NCBI RefSeq assembly: GCF_009909615.1
Contig: NZ_WWNE01000006.1
Location: 1-64,000, forward strand
Length of the DNA: 64,000 nucleotides
Direction of reading: 5' to 3'
From: Acidiluteibacter ferrifornacis
Lineage (GTDB): Bacteria > Bacteroidota > Bacteroidia > Flavobacteriales_E > Vicingaceae
Part shown: piece after piece, positions 26,545-35,439 of the stretch
Layout: every line of letters starts with the position of its first letter
Numbering within the stretch: the stretch's first letter is position 1
Made by a program: the position numbers and the translations under genes
The notes under the pieces: generated by a model
Database searches by the model: none
What the model was told of the DNA's origin: nothing
Seen by the model: only the letters and a program-made list of their open reading frames with translations

Positions 26545-28824
26545 TTGAATTTCAATCGCCACTTATTAATTTTTGTTGCAATCCTGATTGCAGTGATAAT
26601 GAATGCGTGTAAATCTACTAGGCACCTCAACGAGAATGAACTATTAGTCAGCAAAGTTAAAGTAAAAGTTACGAATGACGCATTGGATAAGGAAGCGATG
26701 TTTGGTTTAGTGAAACAAAAGCCGAATCGCCGATTGCTTGGTATTTTTCCACTTTATTTAGGAATATATAATTTATATTATGATAAAGCGGAAAGTAGAA
26801 TAAAGGACGCTATTGGAGAAGCTCCAGTAATCTATGATTCCTTATTGACAAAAAAAACTACCAACCAACTCAAACTCTATCTGAACAACAGAGGATTTTA
26901 TGACTCACAGGTTTCCTACACAACAGACATTAAAAAGAAAAAAATTAAGGTCGAATATAAGATTGATGAGGGTGTACCCTACAAAATAAAAGACCTCAAT
27001 TATTCCATTACTGACAAAACGATTTACTATCATGTTACTCAAGATAGCTCAAATCTTTTAATCAAACCAGGAAAGCGATTTGATGTAGACCTACTCCAAG
27101 AAGAACGCAATAGGCTAACTCGATTAATTCGTAATGAAGGATACTTCTATTTTTCTAAAGAATATATTTATTTTGAAGCAGATACCAATCAAAATAAGGC
27201 CTCTTTGCAATTGGGGATAAAAGATGTGGAGAAGAAAACTTATGAAGATGAAGTTTATTACGAACCGCATGAAAAATTTACTATCAATAATGTTTTTGTT
27301 CGATTGAATTATGATAATCAATTGACTTATCAAATCGCCAGTGACACGCTATACGAAAAGAACATTTATTTCATTGACGAAGGAAGCTTCAAGTTCAAAC
27401 CAAAAGCCATCGCTCGATCCATTTTCATTAGAAAAGGCGAACTATACCAGCTTAAAAATCAAGACTTAACTTATCGAAACTTATCTGCGCTAAGGGCTTT
27501 TAATTTCATCAGCATTCGTTTTGAAAAGGACTTTGAAAACCCCAATAGTTTGAATTGCTTTATAAATCTTTCTCCAAGGAAAGCCAAAAGTTTTACTATT
27601 GAAGCTGAAGGTACTAACAGTGGTGGCAATTTGGGAATTTCGGGAAACGTGGGATTTCAAAATGCCAATGCCTTTAAAGGCGCAGAAACTTTTAGCGTTC
27701 GACTAAAAGGTGGATTGGAGGCTCAACAAGTTTTAGATAACGAATCCAACTCTAACATAACCAGTGGACTACCCTTCAATACAGTTGAGTTTGGTCCCGA
27801 AGTCAATTTGGACATTCCGAGATTCTTACTACCCATTTCTGCCGATCAATTTTCTGCTCGTACTAATCCTAAGACGACCATCAACATGTCTTATAATTTT
27901 CAACAACGACCAGATTACACTAGAAGAATTTCGAAGATTTATTTGGCTTATTCATGGAATGAGACAGCAGAAAAAACACACATTATTCAGCCAATAGATG
28001 TCAGCTATATTAAATTAGATAAAAGTCTCAATTTTCAAAATAGGTTAGACGCAATCAACAACCCATTTATTCAAAATAGCTACAGAGATCATTTCATTAC
28101 TGCAACTAAATATAGCTTTATTTTTAATAATCAAGACTATACAAAAAAGCGAAATGCGCACTTTTTTAGAGGAAATATTGAATTGGCGGGTAATATCTTA
28201 AATGGGATAAATCGGCTTTCGAACCAACCCAAGAACGAAAGTGAAACTTTTGATTTCTTGGGCATTCGTTACGCCCAATACGTTAAATCGGATATCGATT
28301 TAAGAATATATAGAAACTATAGATTTACTTCTTTGGTTTACCGATTCGCTGCAGGAATTGGCTTACCTTATGGTAATATAGACGTAATGCCTTTTGAGAA
28401 AAGTTTTTTTGCTGGAGGCGCCAACGGAATTCGAGCATGGCAAGCCAGAGAGCTAGGACCAGGTTCATTACCGAATACTGAAGAAAACCAAGTAGACCAA
28501 ATAGGAAATGTAAACCTAGAAGCAAATGTAGAATACCGTTTTGATATCACTAAAATTATAGAAGGTGCCGCATTTGTAGACGCAGGAAATATTTGGGAAT
28601 ATAAACAAGGAGACCCTAGACCGTCAACGGAATTCAAATTCAACAAATTATGGGACGACATCGCTATAGGTGTAGGAGCAGGTATCCGTCTTGATTTTAC
28701 CTTTTTTATCTTAAGATTTGACGCTGCTACTCCTTTCAAAGATCCCGGTGCACCCAAAGATCAAACCTATGATGTAAGAATAAAGGAGACCAATTTTAAC
28801 ATTGGTATTGGTTATCCATTCTAA
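26545..28824 (+). CDS. BamA/TamA-like outer-membrane lipoprotein
   Basis: This 759-residue protein starts at TTG (26545). An in-frame TAA at 26527 limits the frame, and the next ATG would destroy the signal. The TTG start gives a lipoprotein signal with lipobox MNAC (Cys22). POTRA-like domains follow (~35-350, with QLKLYLNNRGFYDSQVSY and RLIRNEGYFYFSKEYIYFE). The Omp85 barrel ends with the family signature FFAGGANGIRAWQARELGPGS, VEYRFDI, AAFVDAGNIW and the terminal GIGYPF. Omp85 proteins insert or translocate outer-membrane proteins. Lipidated Omp85 proteins of this size occur in Bacteroidota in addition to the main BamA, so I call it TamA-like rather than BamA. Confidence 0.85.
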   Translation: MNFNRHLLIFVAILIAVIMNACKSTRHLNENELLVSKVKVKVTNDALDKEAMFGLVKQKPNRRLLGIFPLYLGIYNLYYDKAESRIKDAIGEAPVIYDSLLTKKTTNQLKLYLNNRGFYDSQVSYTTDIKKKKIKVEYKIDEGVPYKIKDLNYSITDKTIYYHVTQDSSNLLIKPGKRFDVDLLQEERNRLTRLIRNEGYFYFSKEYIYFEADTNQNKASLQLGIKDVEKKTYEDEVYYEPHEKFTINNVFVRLNYDNQLTYQIASDTLYEKNIYFIDEGSFKFKPKAIARSIFIRKGELYQLKNQDLTYRNLSALRAFNFISIRFEKDFENPNSLNCFINLSPRKAKSFTIEAEGTNSGGNLGISGNVGFQNANAFKGAETFSVRLKGGLEAQQVLDNESNSNITSGLPFNTVEFGPEVNLDIPRFLLPISADQFSARTNPKTTINMSYNFQQRPDYTRRISKIYLAYSWNETAEKTHIIQPIDVSYIKLDKSLNFQNRLDAINNPFIQNSYRDHFITATKYSFIFNNQDYTKKRNAHFFRGNIELAGNILNGINRLSNQPKNESETFDFLGIRYAQYVKSDIDLRIYRNYRFTSLVYRFAAGIGLPYGNIDVMPFEKSFFAGGANGIRAWQARELGPGSLPNTEENQVDQIGNVNLEANVEYRFDITKIIEGAAFVDAGNIWEYKQGDPRPSTEFKFNKLWDDIAIGVGAGIRLDFTFFILRFDAATPFKDPGAPKDQTYDVRIKETNFNIGIGYPF

Positions 28825-28829
28825 TAAAA

Positions 28830-29525
28830 TTAAAAACCTAGTCCACCAGATTTAGTATGTTCCACAAGAACACCAACACATCCCACTTCTTTTATTTTTA
28901 ATTTTTTCTGTACTGCTTCTCCTGGCACTTTTACCTCTATCGTTAAACTTTTGGTATTTTCCGCTGTGAATTCTATTTCTTGCACCATTCCATCTTCTTT
29001 ATTGTCGTAAAGCAACTCTTTAACCAGCTTAAATTTTGCTTCTTTATATTCTCCGCTCCCCGTGTTTGCGTTTCCACCACCTGAATCTCCCCAGCTATCA
29101 TCGCTATACGAATCGTAGGATGCAGAATTCCCCCATCCATCATCACTATCTCCCCAACCGTCGTCCTCCGTGGAAGTCTCTTCTTGCTTAGTTGATGCCG
29201 CAGCCGGCTCATCAGAAGATTCTGCAACAGGTTCGATTCTTGTTCTTACCTTTTCATAGATTCTAAACTCTACCGGCTCAGAAAAGGTTTCATCGGTGCA
29301 CAAAACGATGCGATAATCTTGCCCCTTATAGGCCACCATATTAAAATCAGACTGCTGACCTTTAGAAAACAAAGCACTTTTTGACTGCGTATCTTCTCTC
29401 ATTGGGATTTCACTTTCTGAAGCGCAGTTTCTTTTGTGAAAATAATTGCAAGACTGAGCTTTGAGATTAACAAAAGTTATACTCGCTAGTCCAAAAAAGA
29501 CAATAGAAATTAAATTATTCTTCAT
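28830..29525 (-). CDS. Exported protein with Trp-Gly-Asp low-complexity linker, unknown function
   Basis: This 231-residue protein has a signal peptide (1-23, ending LKAQ) and an N-terminal block conserved-looking around SALFSKGQQSDFNMVAYKGQDYR. A disordered acidic linker (~105-158) holds repeated WGDS/DGWG units and Ser, Tyr and Asp residues. A C-terminal beta-rich domain (~160-231) follows, with FTAENTKSLTIEVKVPG. I do not recognise a family. It starts 3 bases after the lipoprotein gene upstream, so the two form an operon. It ends 5 bases from the convergent Omp85 gene with no terminator hairpin visible. Confidence 0.65.
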   Translation of the reverse strand: MKNNLISIVFFGLASITFVNLKAQSCNYFHKRNCASESEIPMREDTQSKSALFSKGQQSDFNMVAYKGQDYRIVLCTDETFSEPVEFRIYEKVRTRIEPVAESSDEPAAASTKQEETSTEDDGWGDSDDGWGNSASYDSYSDDSWGDSGGGNANTGSGEYKEAKFKLVKELLYDNKEDGMVQEIEFTAENTKSLTIEVKVPGEAVQKKLKIKEVGCVGVLVEHTKSGGLGF

Positions 29526-29528
29526 TTT

Positions 29529-30434
29529 TTAGATTGTTTCGTTTAACATTGAACGTCTAACTTGCTCAACACTTGATTTTAATTGCAGGAACTGTTGAGC
29601 GGACATGTGAATTTTTGTACCTCCACCCAATATCAGCTTTTTACCCTTTTTCTGATTGGATATTTTACCTGTTTTTCTTTCTTCGAAACTAGAAAAAACC
29701 TCCCGTACAGGACTTACCTTTTTCATCATATTCATAACCATAGGATCATCGCTGTAATCCTTTAAATAAGCAAGCAGATTTCCAAAGACTAACTTTTGAT
29801 CTGCAATTCGCTGCATCACTTCATTAGACTCATCGAATTTTTCTACAGAAGATAAAACTATATGCATACTTTCTACCCAACCACTTGCCGCAATAACGGC
29901 CATAACGTTTCCTCGTTTGTTGTTCTCTAAAAACGCTACCGACTCTCGATATGAATTATTCACAATTTTCATTAAAGAATCAGGTTGATCTAAATGAGCT
30001 TGTATTCTATTCATTGTATTTTGAGTCACAGCACCCTCTATTCCTAAATCATTGCCTAGTTCTCGAATAGTTTTATAAAAGGAAATTGACTTCTGAAAAT
30101 CTTCAAAAGAAGCTACATAAGCTAAATTAGTTGAAAATACTCCGAAAGCAACTGCCTTTTGTTCTTCAGAGGAGAATTTAGAAATATCATTACTAATCAC
30201 TTTGGCAGGATCGTACTTCAATTGATTGGCTTTGATAAATTCAAACATTTCCTCTGGTGACGGAATTGGATAATAATTCTCATCAGGTTGGATAGCCGAT
30301 GTCGAAGCTAGTTTTAATGAATCGACTTCTTCGTTAGTCTTTTCAGCTGTTGAATGTTCTGGTTCAGCACATGCTACTACTGAAATTAAACCAACTACTA
30401 CGCAGTTAATCGATGCTGCTTTTAAAATATTCAT
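29529..30434 (-). CDS. Putative lipoprotein of unknown function
   Basis: This 301-residue protein has a hydrophobic N-terminus ending in lipobox VVAC (Cys22) followed by a charged linker (AEPEHSTAEKTNEEVD). The rest looks all-helical (for example EEQKAVAFGVFSTNLAYVASFEDFQKSISFYKTIRELG), with no known catalytic motif. I do not recognise the family. Similar helical lipoproteins are common in Bacteroidota. It is the first gene of a two-gene unit with the Trp-Gly-Asp protein, 3 bases apart. Confidence 0.65.
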   Translation of the reverse strand: MNILKAASINCVVVGLISVVACAEPEHSTAEKTNEEVDSLKLASTSAIQPDENYYPIPSPEEMFEFIKANQLKYDPAKVISNDISKFSSEEQKAVAFGVFSTNLAYVASFEDFQKSISFYKTIRELGNDLGIEGAVTQNTMNRIQAHLDQPDSLMKIVNNSYRESVAFLENNKRGNVMAVIAASGWVESMHIVLSSVEKFDESNEVMQRIADQKLVFGNLLAYLKDYSDDPMVMNMMKKVSPVREVFSSFEERKTGKISNQKKGKKLILGGGTKIHMSAQQFLQLKSSVEQVRRSMLNETI

Positions 30435-30512
30435 TTTGAAAACAATTAAAGTTTTAAGACAACTAATTTATAAATAAGTAACGTGATTCAAAATTGTGAA
30501 GTAAAAATAATA

Positions 30513-31970
30513 TCAGAACTTCTCTTTTTTCCCCTGTTTAATCAGATATAATCCTAGATAAGTAAGCCCTCCATTCAGAATTAATAAGTCGTAACCAAAT
30601 TTATAACCATTTAACAAATCCACTGAATAAGCGTTTATACCATATGAAATGATAGGCGAAGCTAGACATATCAAAGGAACCCACTTATCTTTTACATTCA
30701 AATCCGTAAACAACCCAAAAGCGTAGAGTCCTAATAAAGGACCATAGGTATAACTAGCTGCTTTAAACAATGCATCTATCACGCTGTCGTCGTTGATAAC
30801 CTCGAACAATAAAATCACCAGAAACAAAATAACAGACATTCCTATATGCGTCATTTTTCTTAAAGATTCCTTCCGCTCCTTTGGTTGTTTATTGATATCT
30901 ATGATATCAACGCAAAAGGATGTCGTTAAGGCAGTCAATGCACTATCTGCACTTGAATAAGCTGCTGCAATCAATCCTAAAATAAAACAGATAGCAACTG
31001 TATAACCCAAATAACCTCCTGTAGCGAGCATAGGGAATAATTGATCTGATTTTTGTGGTATAACTATGCCTTTTTGAGCAGAGTATAAATAAAGTAAAGC
31101 TCCTAAAAACAGAAACAGAAAGGTAACAAAAACCATGACCACACTCATAGAATACATATTCCACTTGGCCTCTTTAATGTTTTTACAACTTAAGTTCTTC
31201 TGCATCATATCCTGATCTAAACCGGTCATTACAACCGTAATAAACATTCCACTAAGAAATGATTTAAAGAAGTATTGTTTAGAATTCCAATTCTCAAAAA
31301 AGAATATTTGGGAGTATTGACTTTCCCTCACTTGAGTAATCATCTCTGACAAACTCCAATTTAATTGATCTGAAATAATGTAAATGGTAACACCTACTGC
31401 CGTCAACATAAAAAAAGTTTGCAAAGTGTCTGTCCAAACAATCGTTTTTATTCCTCCCTTAAAGGTGTATACCCAAATCAATAGAATTGTTATAGCTACT
31501 GTCACCCAAAATGGAACTCCCCATTCATCAAAGATGGAAAGCTGGAGAACACTAGCGACTAAAAAAAGACGAAAAGAAGCCCCTATTATACGTGAAATTA
31601 AAAAATAAAATGCCCCTGTTTTATAAGACCAAAAACCAAAACGTTGATCGAGGTAAGTATAAATAGAAGTGAGGTTGAGACGGTAATACAATGGCATTAA
31701 AACATTGGCGATAATAAAATAACCGAATAAGTAGCCAAAAACCATCTGCATATACGAAAACTGTGTGACACTAACCCACCCAGGAACAGAAACAAAAGTA
31801 ACTCCAGACAAAGAAGCTCCTACCATCCCAAATGCGACGAGGTACCATTTAGAATTTTTATTGCCAACAAAAAAGGAATTATTATCTGCCCCTTTCGAGG
31901 TGAAATAACTAATCCCAATTAACAATAGAAAGTAGGCGACAATAATAGAGAGTATTACAATAGGACTCAT
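30513..31970 (-). CDS. Sodium:solute symporter (SSS family)
   Basis: This 485-residue protein has about 13 hydrophobic segments and the SSS family marks: an N-terminal first helix, then GASLSGVTFVSVPGWV in helix 2, FYFLISRIIGASFRLFL, TFKGGIKTIVWTDTLQ (the most conserved SSS block) and AAAYSSADSALTALTTSFCVDI. These transporters couple sodium import to uptake of sugars, amino acids, vitamins or similar solutes across the inner membrane. The substrate cannot be told from sequence. It is transcribed alone, divergently from recR. Confidence 0.88.
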   Translation of the reverse strand: MSPIVILSIIVAYFLLLIGISYFTSKGADNNSFFVGNKNSKWYLVAFGMVGASLSGVTFVSVPGWVSVTQFSYMQMVFGYLFGYFIIANVLMPLYYRLNLTSIYTYLDQRFGFWSYKTGAFYFLISRIIGASFRLFLVASVLQLSIFDEWGVPFWVTVAITILLIWVYTFKGGIKTIVWTDTLQTFFMLTAVGVTIYIISDQLNWSLSEMITQVRESQYSQIFFFENWNSKQYFFKSFLSGMFITVVMTGLDQDMMQKNLSCKNIKEAKWNMYSMSVVMVFVTFLFLFLGALLYLYSAQKGIVIPQKSDQLFPMLATGGYLGYTVAICFILGLIAAAYSSADSALTALTTSFCVDIIDINKQPKERKESLRKMTHIGMSVILFLVILLFEVINDDSVIDALFKAASYTYGPLLGLYAFGLFTDLNVKDKWVPLICLASPIISYGINAYSVDLLNGYKFGYDLLILNGGLTYLGLYLIKQGKKEKF

Positions 31971-32049
31971 GATGACATTTTAAGACACGAAATAAAGCTT
32001 TTTTATTCAATTAAGGATTGGAGAAAAGGTTATTTATAAGAGGATAAAA

Positions 32050-32078
32050 TTGATATTCCAATAAAGATGGTAATTTTG
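32050..32078 (+). promoter_or_regulatory. Promoter of the recR-glycosyltransferase unit
   Basis: TTG (32050-32052), 18 bases, then TAATTTTG (32071-32078). This is an excellent match to TTG-N17-23-TAnnTTTG, 26 bases before the GTG start of recR. Confidence 0.6.
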
Positions 32079-32104
32079 AATCAATCTAAAATTTTAGCCT
32101 TTCT

Positions 32105-32725
32105 GTGGGAAATTATCCTTCAAAACTTTTATCAAATGCCGTTGAGCAATTTAGTACCCTTCCAGGCATTGGCAGAAGAACTGCATTGCGATTAGTCTTG
32201 CATTTACTAAAAAAGGAAAAAGAAGACGTCAATTTATTTGGGCAAAGTTTTATTGATTTACGCAACAACATTACCTATTGTCAAAGTTGTCACAATATCT
32301 CTGATACTCCAACCTGTGATATTTGCAGCAACAGCAATAGAGACAGCTCTATCATTTGTGTTGTGGAGGATGTTAGAGACGTTATGGCGATTGAAAACAC
32401 TCAACTTTTCAAAGGTAAATATCATGTTCTTGGAGGAATTATTTCTCCAATGGATGGAATTGGCCCGAATGATTTAAATATTGATTCCTTAATTGCAAAC
32501 GTCAATAAGGGAGAAATTAAAGAAGTTATTATGGCATTAAGTGCAACAATGGAAGGTGACACTACTAATTTCTATATCTACAAAAAGCTGAAAAGTTTTG
32601 ATGTTAACCTATCTACCATAGCCCGAGGAGTTGCTATTGGAGATGAATTGGAATATGCAGATGAAATTACCTTAGGTCGCTCTATCCAAAATAGAATTCC
32701 ATTCGAACAAACGTTTTCCTCTTAA
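32105..32725 (+). CDS. recR: Recombination mediator RecR
   Basis: This 206-residue protein has the usual RecR length and starts at GTG just after a strong promoter. The domains are in order: helix-hairpin-helix ([15 protein letters not shown]), a four-Cys zinc motif ([16 protein letters not shown]), a Toprim domain ([30 protein letters not shown]) and a Walker B-like C-terminal segment ([18 protein letters not shown]). RecR acts with RecO (and RecF) to load RecA on single-stranded DNA gaps. The glycosyltransferase gene follows after 8 bases. Confidence 0.97.
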   Translation: MGNYPSKLLSNAVEQFSTLPGIGRRTALRLVLHLLKKEKEDVNLFGQSFIDLRNNITYCQSCHNISDTPTCDICSNSNRDSSIICVVEDVRDVMAIENTQLFKGKYHVLGGIISPMDGIGPNDLNIDSLIANVNKGEIKEVIMALSATMEGDTTNFYIYKKLKSFDVNLSTIARGVAIGDELEYADEITLGRSIQNRIPFEQTFSS

Positions 32726-32733
32726 TTTATCGT

Positions 32734-34707
32734 ATGAAACTATCAGTAATTATAGTCAATTACAACGTTCAGTATTTTCTTGAAAACTGTTTGAGAACAG
32801 TACAAGTTGCTGCAGACAAACTCGGTGACTGCGAAGTGTTTGTAGTAGACAATAATTCTGTTGATGGCTCCATGAAAATGGTTAAAGAAAAATTCCCAGA
32901 GGTCATCCGAATCGAAAATAAAGTAAACGTAGGTTTTTCTAAAGCCAACAACCAAGCGATTCGTCAATCAAAAGGGGAATTTATCTTACTACTTAATCCT
33001 GATACTGTAGTAGAAGAAAACACATTCTTAGATTGTTATCAATTCATGAAAGACACTCCTGAAGCAGGAGGTTTAGGCATTAGCATGATAGATGGTAAAG
33101 GAGTTTTCTTACCCGAATCGAAAAGGGGTCTACCAACACCTGAAGTTGCTTTTTACAAAATATTCGGCTTATCTTCTATTTTCCCTAAATCCAAGAAATT
33201 TGGAAAATATCATTTAGGTTTTTTGGATAACAATGAGACGAACGAGGTAGATGTGCTTTCAGGAGCCTATATGTGGTTGAGGAAAGAAACGCTCGATAAA
33301 GTTGGATTACTTGACGAGAGCTTTTTTATGTACGGAGAAGATATTGATTTAAGCTATAGGATTACATTAGGTGGTTACAAGAATTATTATTTCCCAAAAG
33401 CAAGAATCATTCACTACAAAGGGGAAAGCACCAAAAAAAGTAGCATTAACTATGTTTTTGTCTTCTATAAGGCGATGGTCATTTTTGCTAAAAAACACTT
33501 TTCGCAAAAAAATGCTAAACTCTTTTCATTTTTCATAAACCTAGCAATATACCTAAGAGCCGCTTTAGCGGTTTTGATGCGTTTCTTACGTCAAATAGCA
33601 CTACCACTTTTCGATGCTGTGATTTTATTATTTGGTATGAGCTTCATTACTAAATATTATGAAGAGAATGTTCGTTTTGTAGATGGAGGAGCCTATCCAG
33701 ATGAATTAATTCATATTGGATTCACAGTAATGATCTCAATGATTCTGTTAGCAAACACCTTTAGCAGCGCATATAGCAAAAGGCACAAAATTTCCAACCT
33801 ATTTAAAGGTATATTCTTAGGGGGTATTGTTATCTTAACATCCTACTCGCTACTAGATGAAGCGTTCCGTTTTTCAAGAGCTATTATTCTACTCAGTATC
33901 CTTTGGGCGTTAATTGCACTTCCCCTAACACGATTTTTGCTACATCTTTTTGGAATCAATAAATTAAAAGGGAAGCAATCTAAACGCATAGCAATAGTCG
34001 GCTCGAAAAAAGAGGTTAAAAGAATAGAACAATTCTTGAAAGAGACTTTAGTAGAGGCAGACTTTTTAGCCAGAATAAATCCCTTAAATGAAAACGAAAT
34101 TGAAAATGATAATTTTTACCTCAGCCGACTTTATCAGTTAAATGATGTAGTAGAAATTTATAAAATAAATGAAGTTATTTTTTGCAGTAAAGATCTTGGA
34201 GCTTTTGAGATTTTATCGCAAATGTCTGAGATAAAAGATAAAAATGTAGAATTTAAAATTGCTCCGCCTGAAAGCCTCTATATCATTGGTAGCAATTCTA
34301 TCCAAAATAGTGGAGAGTTTTACATCATGGATACAAATGCTGTAAGCAAACCTAATAACAGACGAAAAAAACGTGTTTTTGATATCGGGTTATCTTTTCT
34401 TTTTTTACTCCTTAGCCCTATTCTTTTACTAATTGTAAGATCAAAAGTTCAGTTTCTAAGAAATATATTTTATATTATAAAGGGAAATGCTTCATGGGTT
34501 GGTTATCAATGGTCTGACAAGGTAGGAGACCAACTTCCTATGCAACAGAAAGGAATCTTTACCCCTTCTGATAATTTTGAAAGAGAGCTAACTGACCCCG
34601 AATTGATTGTCAAAACCAATTATCAATATTCTAGAAATTATACCACTTTAAAGGATATTGAAATTATTTTTAAAAACATTGCAAAACTCGGTACTCCTCC
34701 ACATTAA
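32734..34707 (+). CDS. GT2 glycosyltransferase fused to a degenerate sugar-phosphate transferase-like domain
   Basis: This 657-residue protein has an N-terminal GT2 domain (~1-240): LSVIIVNYNVQYFLENCL, VVDNNSVDGS, LLLNPDTVV (DxD-like) and FFMYGEDIDLSYRI. It resembles rhamnosyl- or other GT-A transferases of envelope glycans. About five membrane helices follow (~265-420), then a Rossmann-like part (~428-530, RIAIVGSKKEVKRIE). The C-terminal end starts like a bacterial sugar transferase (RRKKRVFDIGLSFLFLLLSPILLLI), but the usual catalytic stretch after it is missing. The C-terminal part therefore looks like a shortened polyprenyl-phosphate sugar transferase, perhaps non-catalytic. It overlaps the convergent gene by 4 bases. 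Confidence 0.78.
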   Translation: MKLSVIIVNYNVQYFLENCLRTVQVAADKLGDCEVFVVDNNSVDGSMKMVKEKFPEVIRIENKVNVGFSKANNQAIRQSKGEFILLLNPDTVVEENTFLDCYQFMKDTPEAGGLGISMIDGKGVFLPESKRGLPTPEVAFYKIFGLSSIFPKSKKFGKYHLGFLDNNETNEVDVLSGAYMWLRKETLDKVGLLDESFFMYGEDIDLSYRITLGGYKNYYFPKARIIHYKGESTKKSSINYVFVFYKAMVIFAKKHFSQKNAKLFSFFINLAIYLRAALAVLMRFLRQIALPLFDAVILLFGMSFITKYYEENVRFVDGGAYPDELIHIGFTVMISMILLANTFSSAYSKRHKISNLFKGIFLGGIVILTSYSLLDEAFRFSRAIILLSILWALIALPLTRFLLHLFGINKLKGKQSKRIAIVGSKKEVKRIEQFLKETLVEADFLARINPLNENEIENDNFYLSRLYQLNDVVEIYKINEVIFCSKDLGAFEILSQMSEIKDKNVEFKIAPPESLYIIGSNSIQNSGEFYIMDTNAVSKPNNRRKKRVFDIGLSFLFLLLSPILLLIVRSKVQFLRNIFYIIKGNASWVGYQWSDKVGDQLPMQQKGIFTPSDNFERELTDPELIVKTNYQYSRNYTTLKDIEIIFKNIAKLGTPPH

Positions 34708-35309
34708 ACTTTGATAAACTTTTTCCTTATCACCTCGAGGCTCTGTAAATTCTTCAATTCTAATATATATACTCCCGAAAGTAGGTCATTTGCATTCCAA
34801 ATGACCTGCTGATTCACAAATTCTCTGCTTACAAAATATTCTTTACCTGAATAGTCTAGTATTCTAAACTGATACTTCTGACGACTATTATTTTCAAACC
34901 AAAACTCTAACTGATTTTGGATGGGATTAGGAAAAATATTTATTTCTCCAAAAATCACTTTGGAGTTATAATCCACTTTAATAGCATTAGTAAAATCAAC
35001 ACCTTCAATTTTCATTCGGTAATAATTATAGCTATAATTGATAGGAGTTTGATCAATCCAATTATAACTTTCAGGCTCATCAGAATCGCCACAAATACTA
35101 GGATAAGTATACACATCGCGAAAATTAACAGAATCAATGCTGCGTTGAACCACCACCTCTTGGCAAGTAGACCCCGCTCCAACCACCCAGTTGACAATTA
35201 CACTTTGACCCGATAAAGTCGCAGAAAACTTAACAATTCTATCGACTTGAGAAAGACACGGAGAAATTAACAAGAATAAGCTATTAAGGGATAGTATAAT
35301 TTTTCTCAT
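34704..35309 (-). CDS. Small T9SS-exported protein
   Basis: I chose the ATG at 35309 (201 residues, MRKIILSLNSLFLLISPCLSQ) over the start four codons upstream because it begins a clean signal peptide. The mature protein has one FN3-like domain (~22-120, VNWVVGAGSTCQEVVVQRS, with NYYRMKIEGVDF) and a T9SS type A sorting domain (~125-201, INIFPNPIQNQLEFWFEN, SGVYILELKN). This FN3 plus sorting domain layout is very common among T9SS proteins. No function is predicted. It is a single gene, converging on the GT2 fusion. Confidence 0.8.
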   Translation of the reverse strand: MRKIILSLNSLFLLISPCLSQVDRIVKFSATLSGQSVIVNWVVGAGSTCQEVVVQRSIDSVNFRDVYTYPSICGDSDEPESYNWIDQTPINYSYNYYRMKIEGVDFTNAIKVDYNSKVIFGEINIFPNPIQNQLEFWFENNSRQKYQFRILDYSGKEYFVSREFVNQQVIWNANDLLSGVYILELKNLQSLEVIRKKFIKV

Positions 35310-35406
35310 AAGTAAATCCAAAGTTAGGTAAACGATAAATCTCCCTACATATTTTCAACAATACGTTTTTTAATGATTCCCACTCTGTGAAAACTATTAT
35401 TTTGGC

Positions 35407-35414
35407 TAATTTTG
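35407..35414 (+). promoter_or_regulatory. -7 promoter element of the E2 acyltransferase gene
   Basis: TAATTTTG matches TAnnTTTG exactly, 25 bases before the ATG. No convincing -33 TTG is present. Confidence 0.45.
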
Positions 35415-35439
35415 CAACGTTATTATTTAAAACAAAGAG

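Noticed and set aside
28368-28757. 129-codon open frame on the minus strand
   Set aside because: It is antisense to the conserved Omp85 barrel end of the 26545-28824 gene and has no recognisable protein features.
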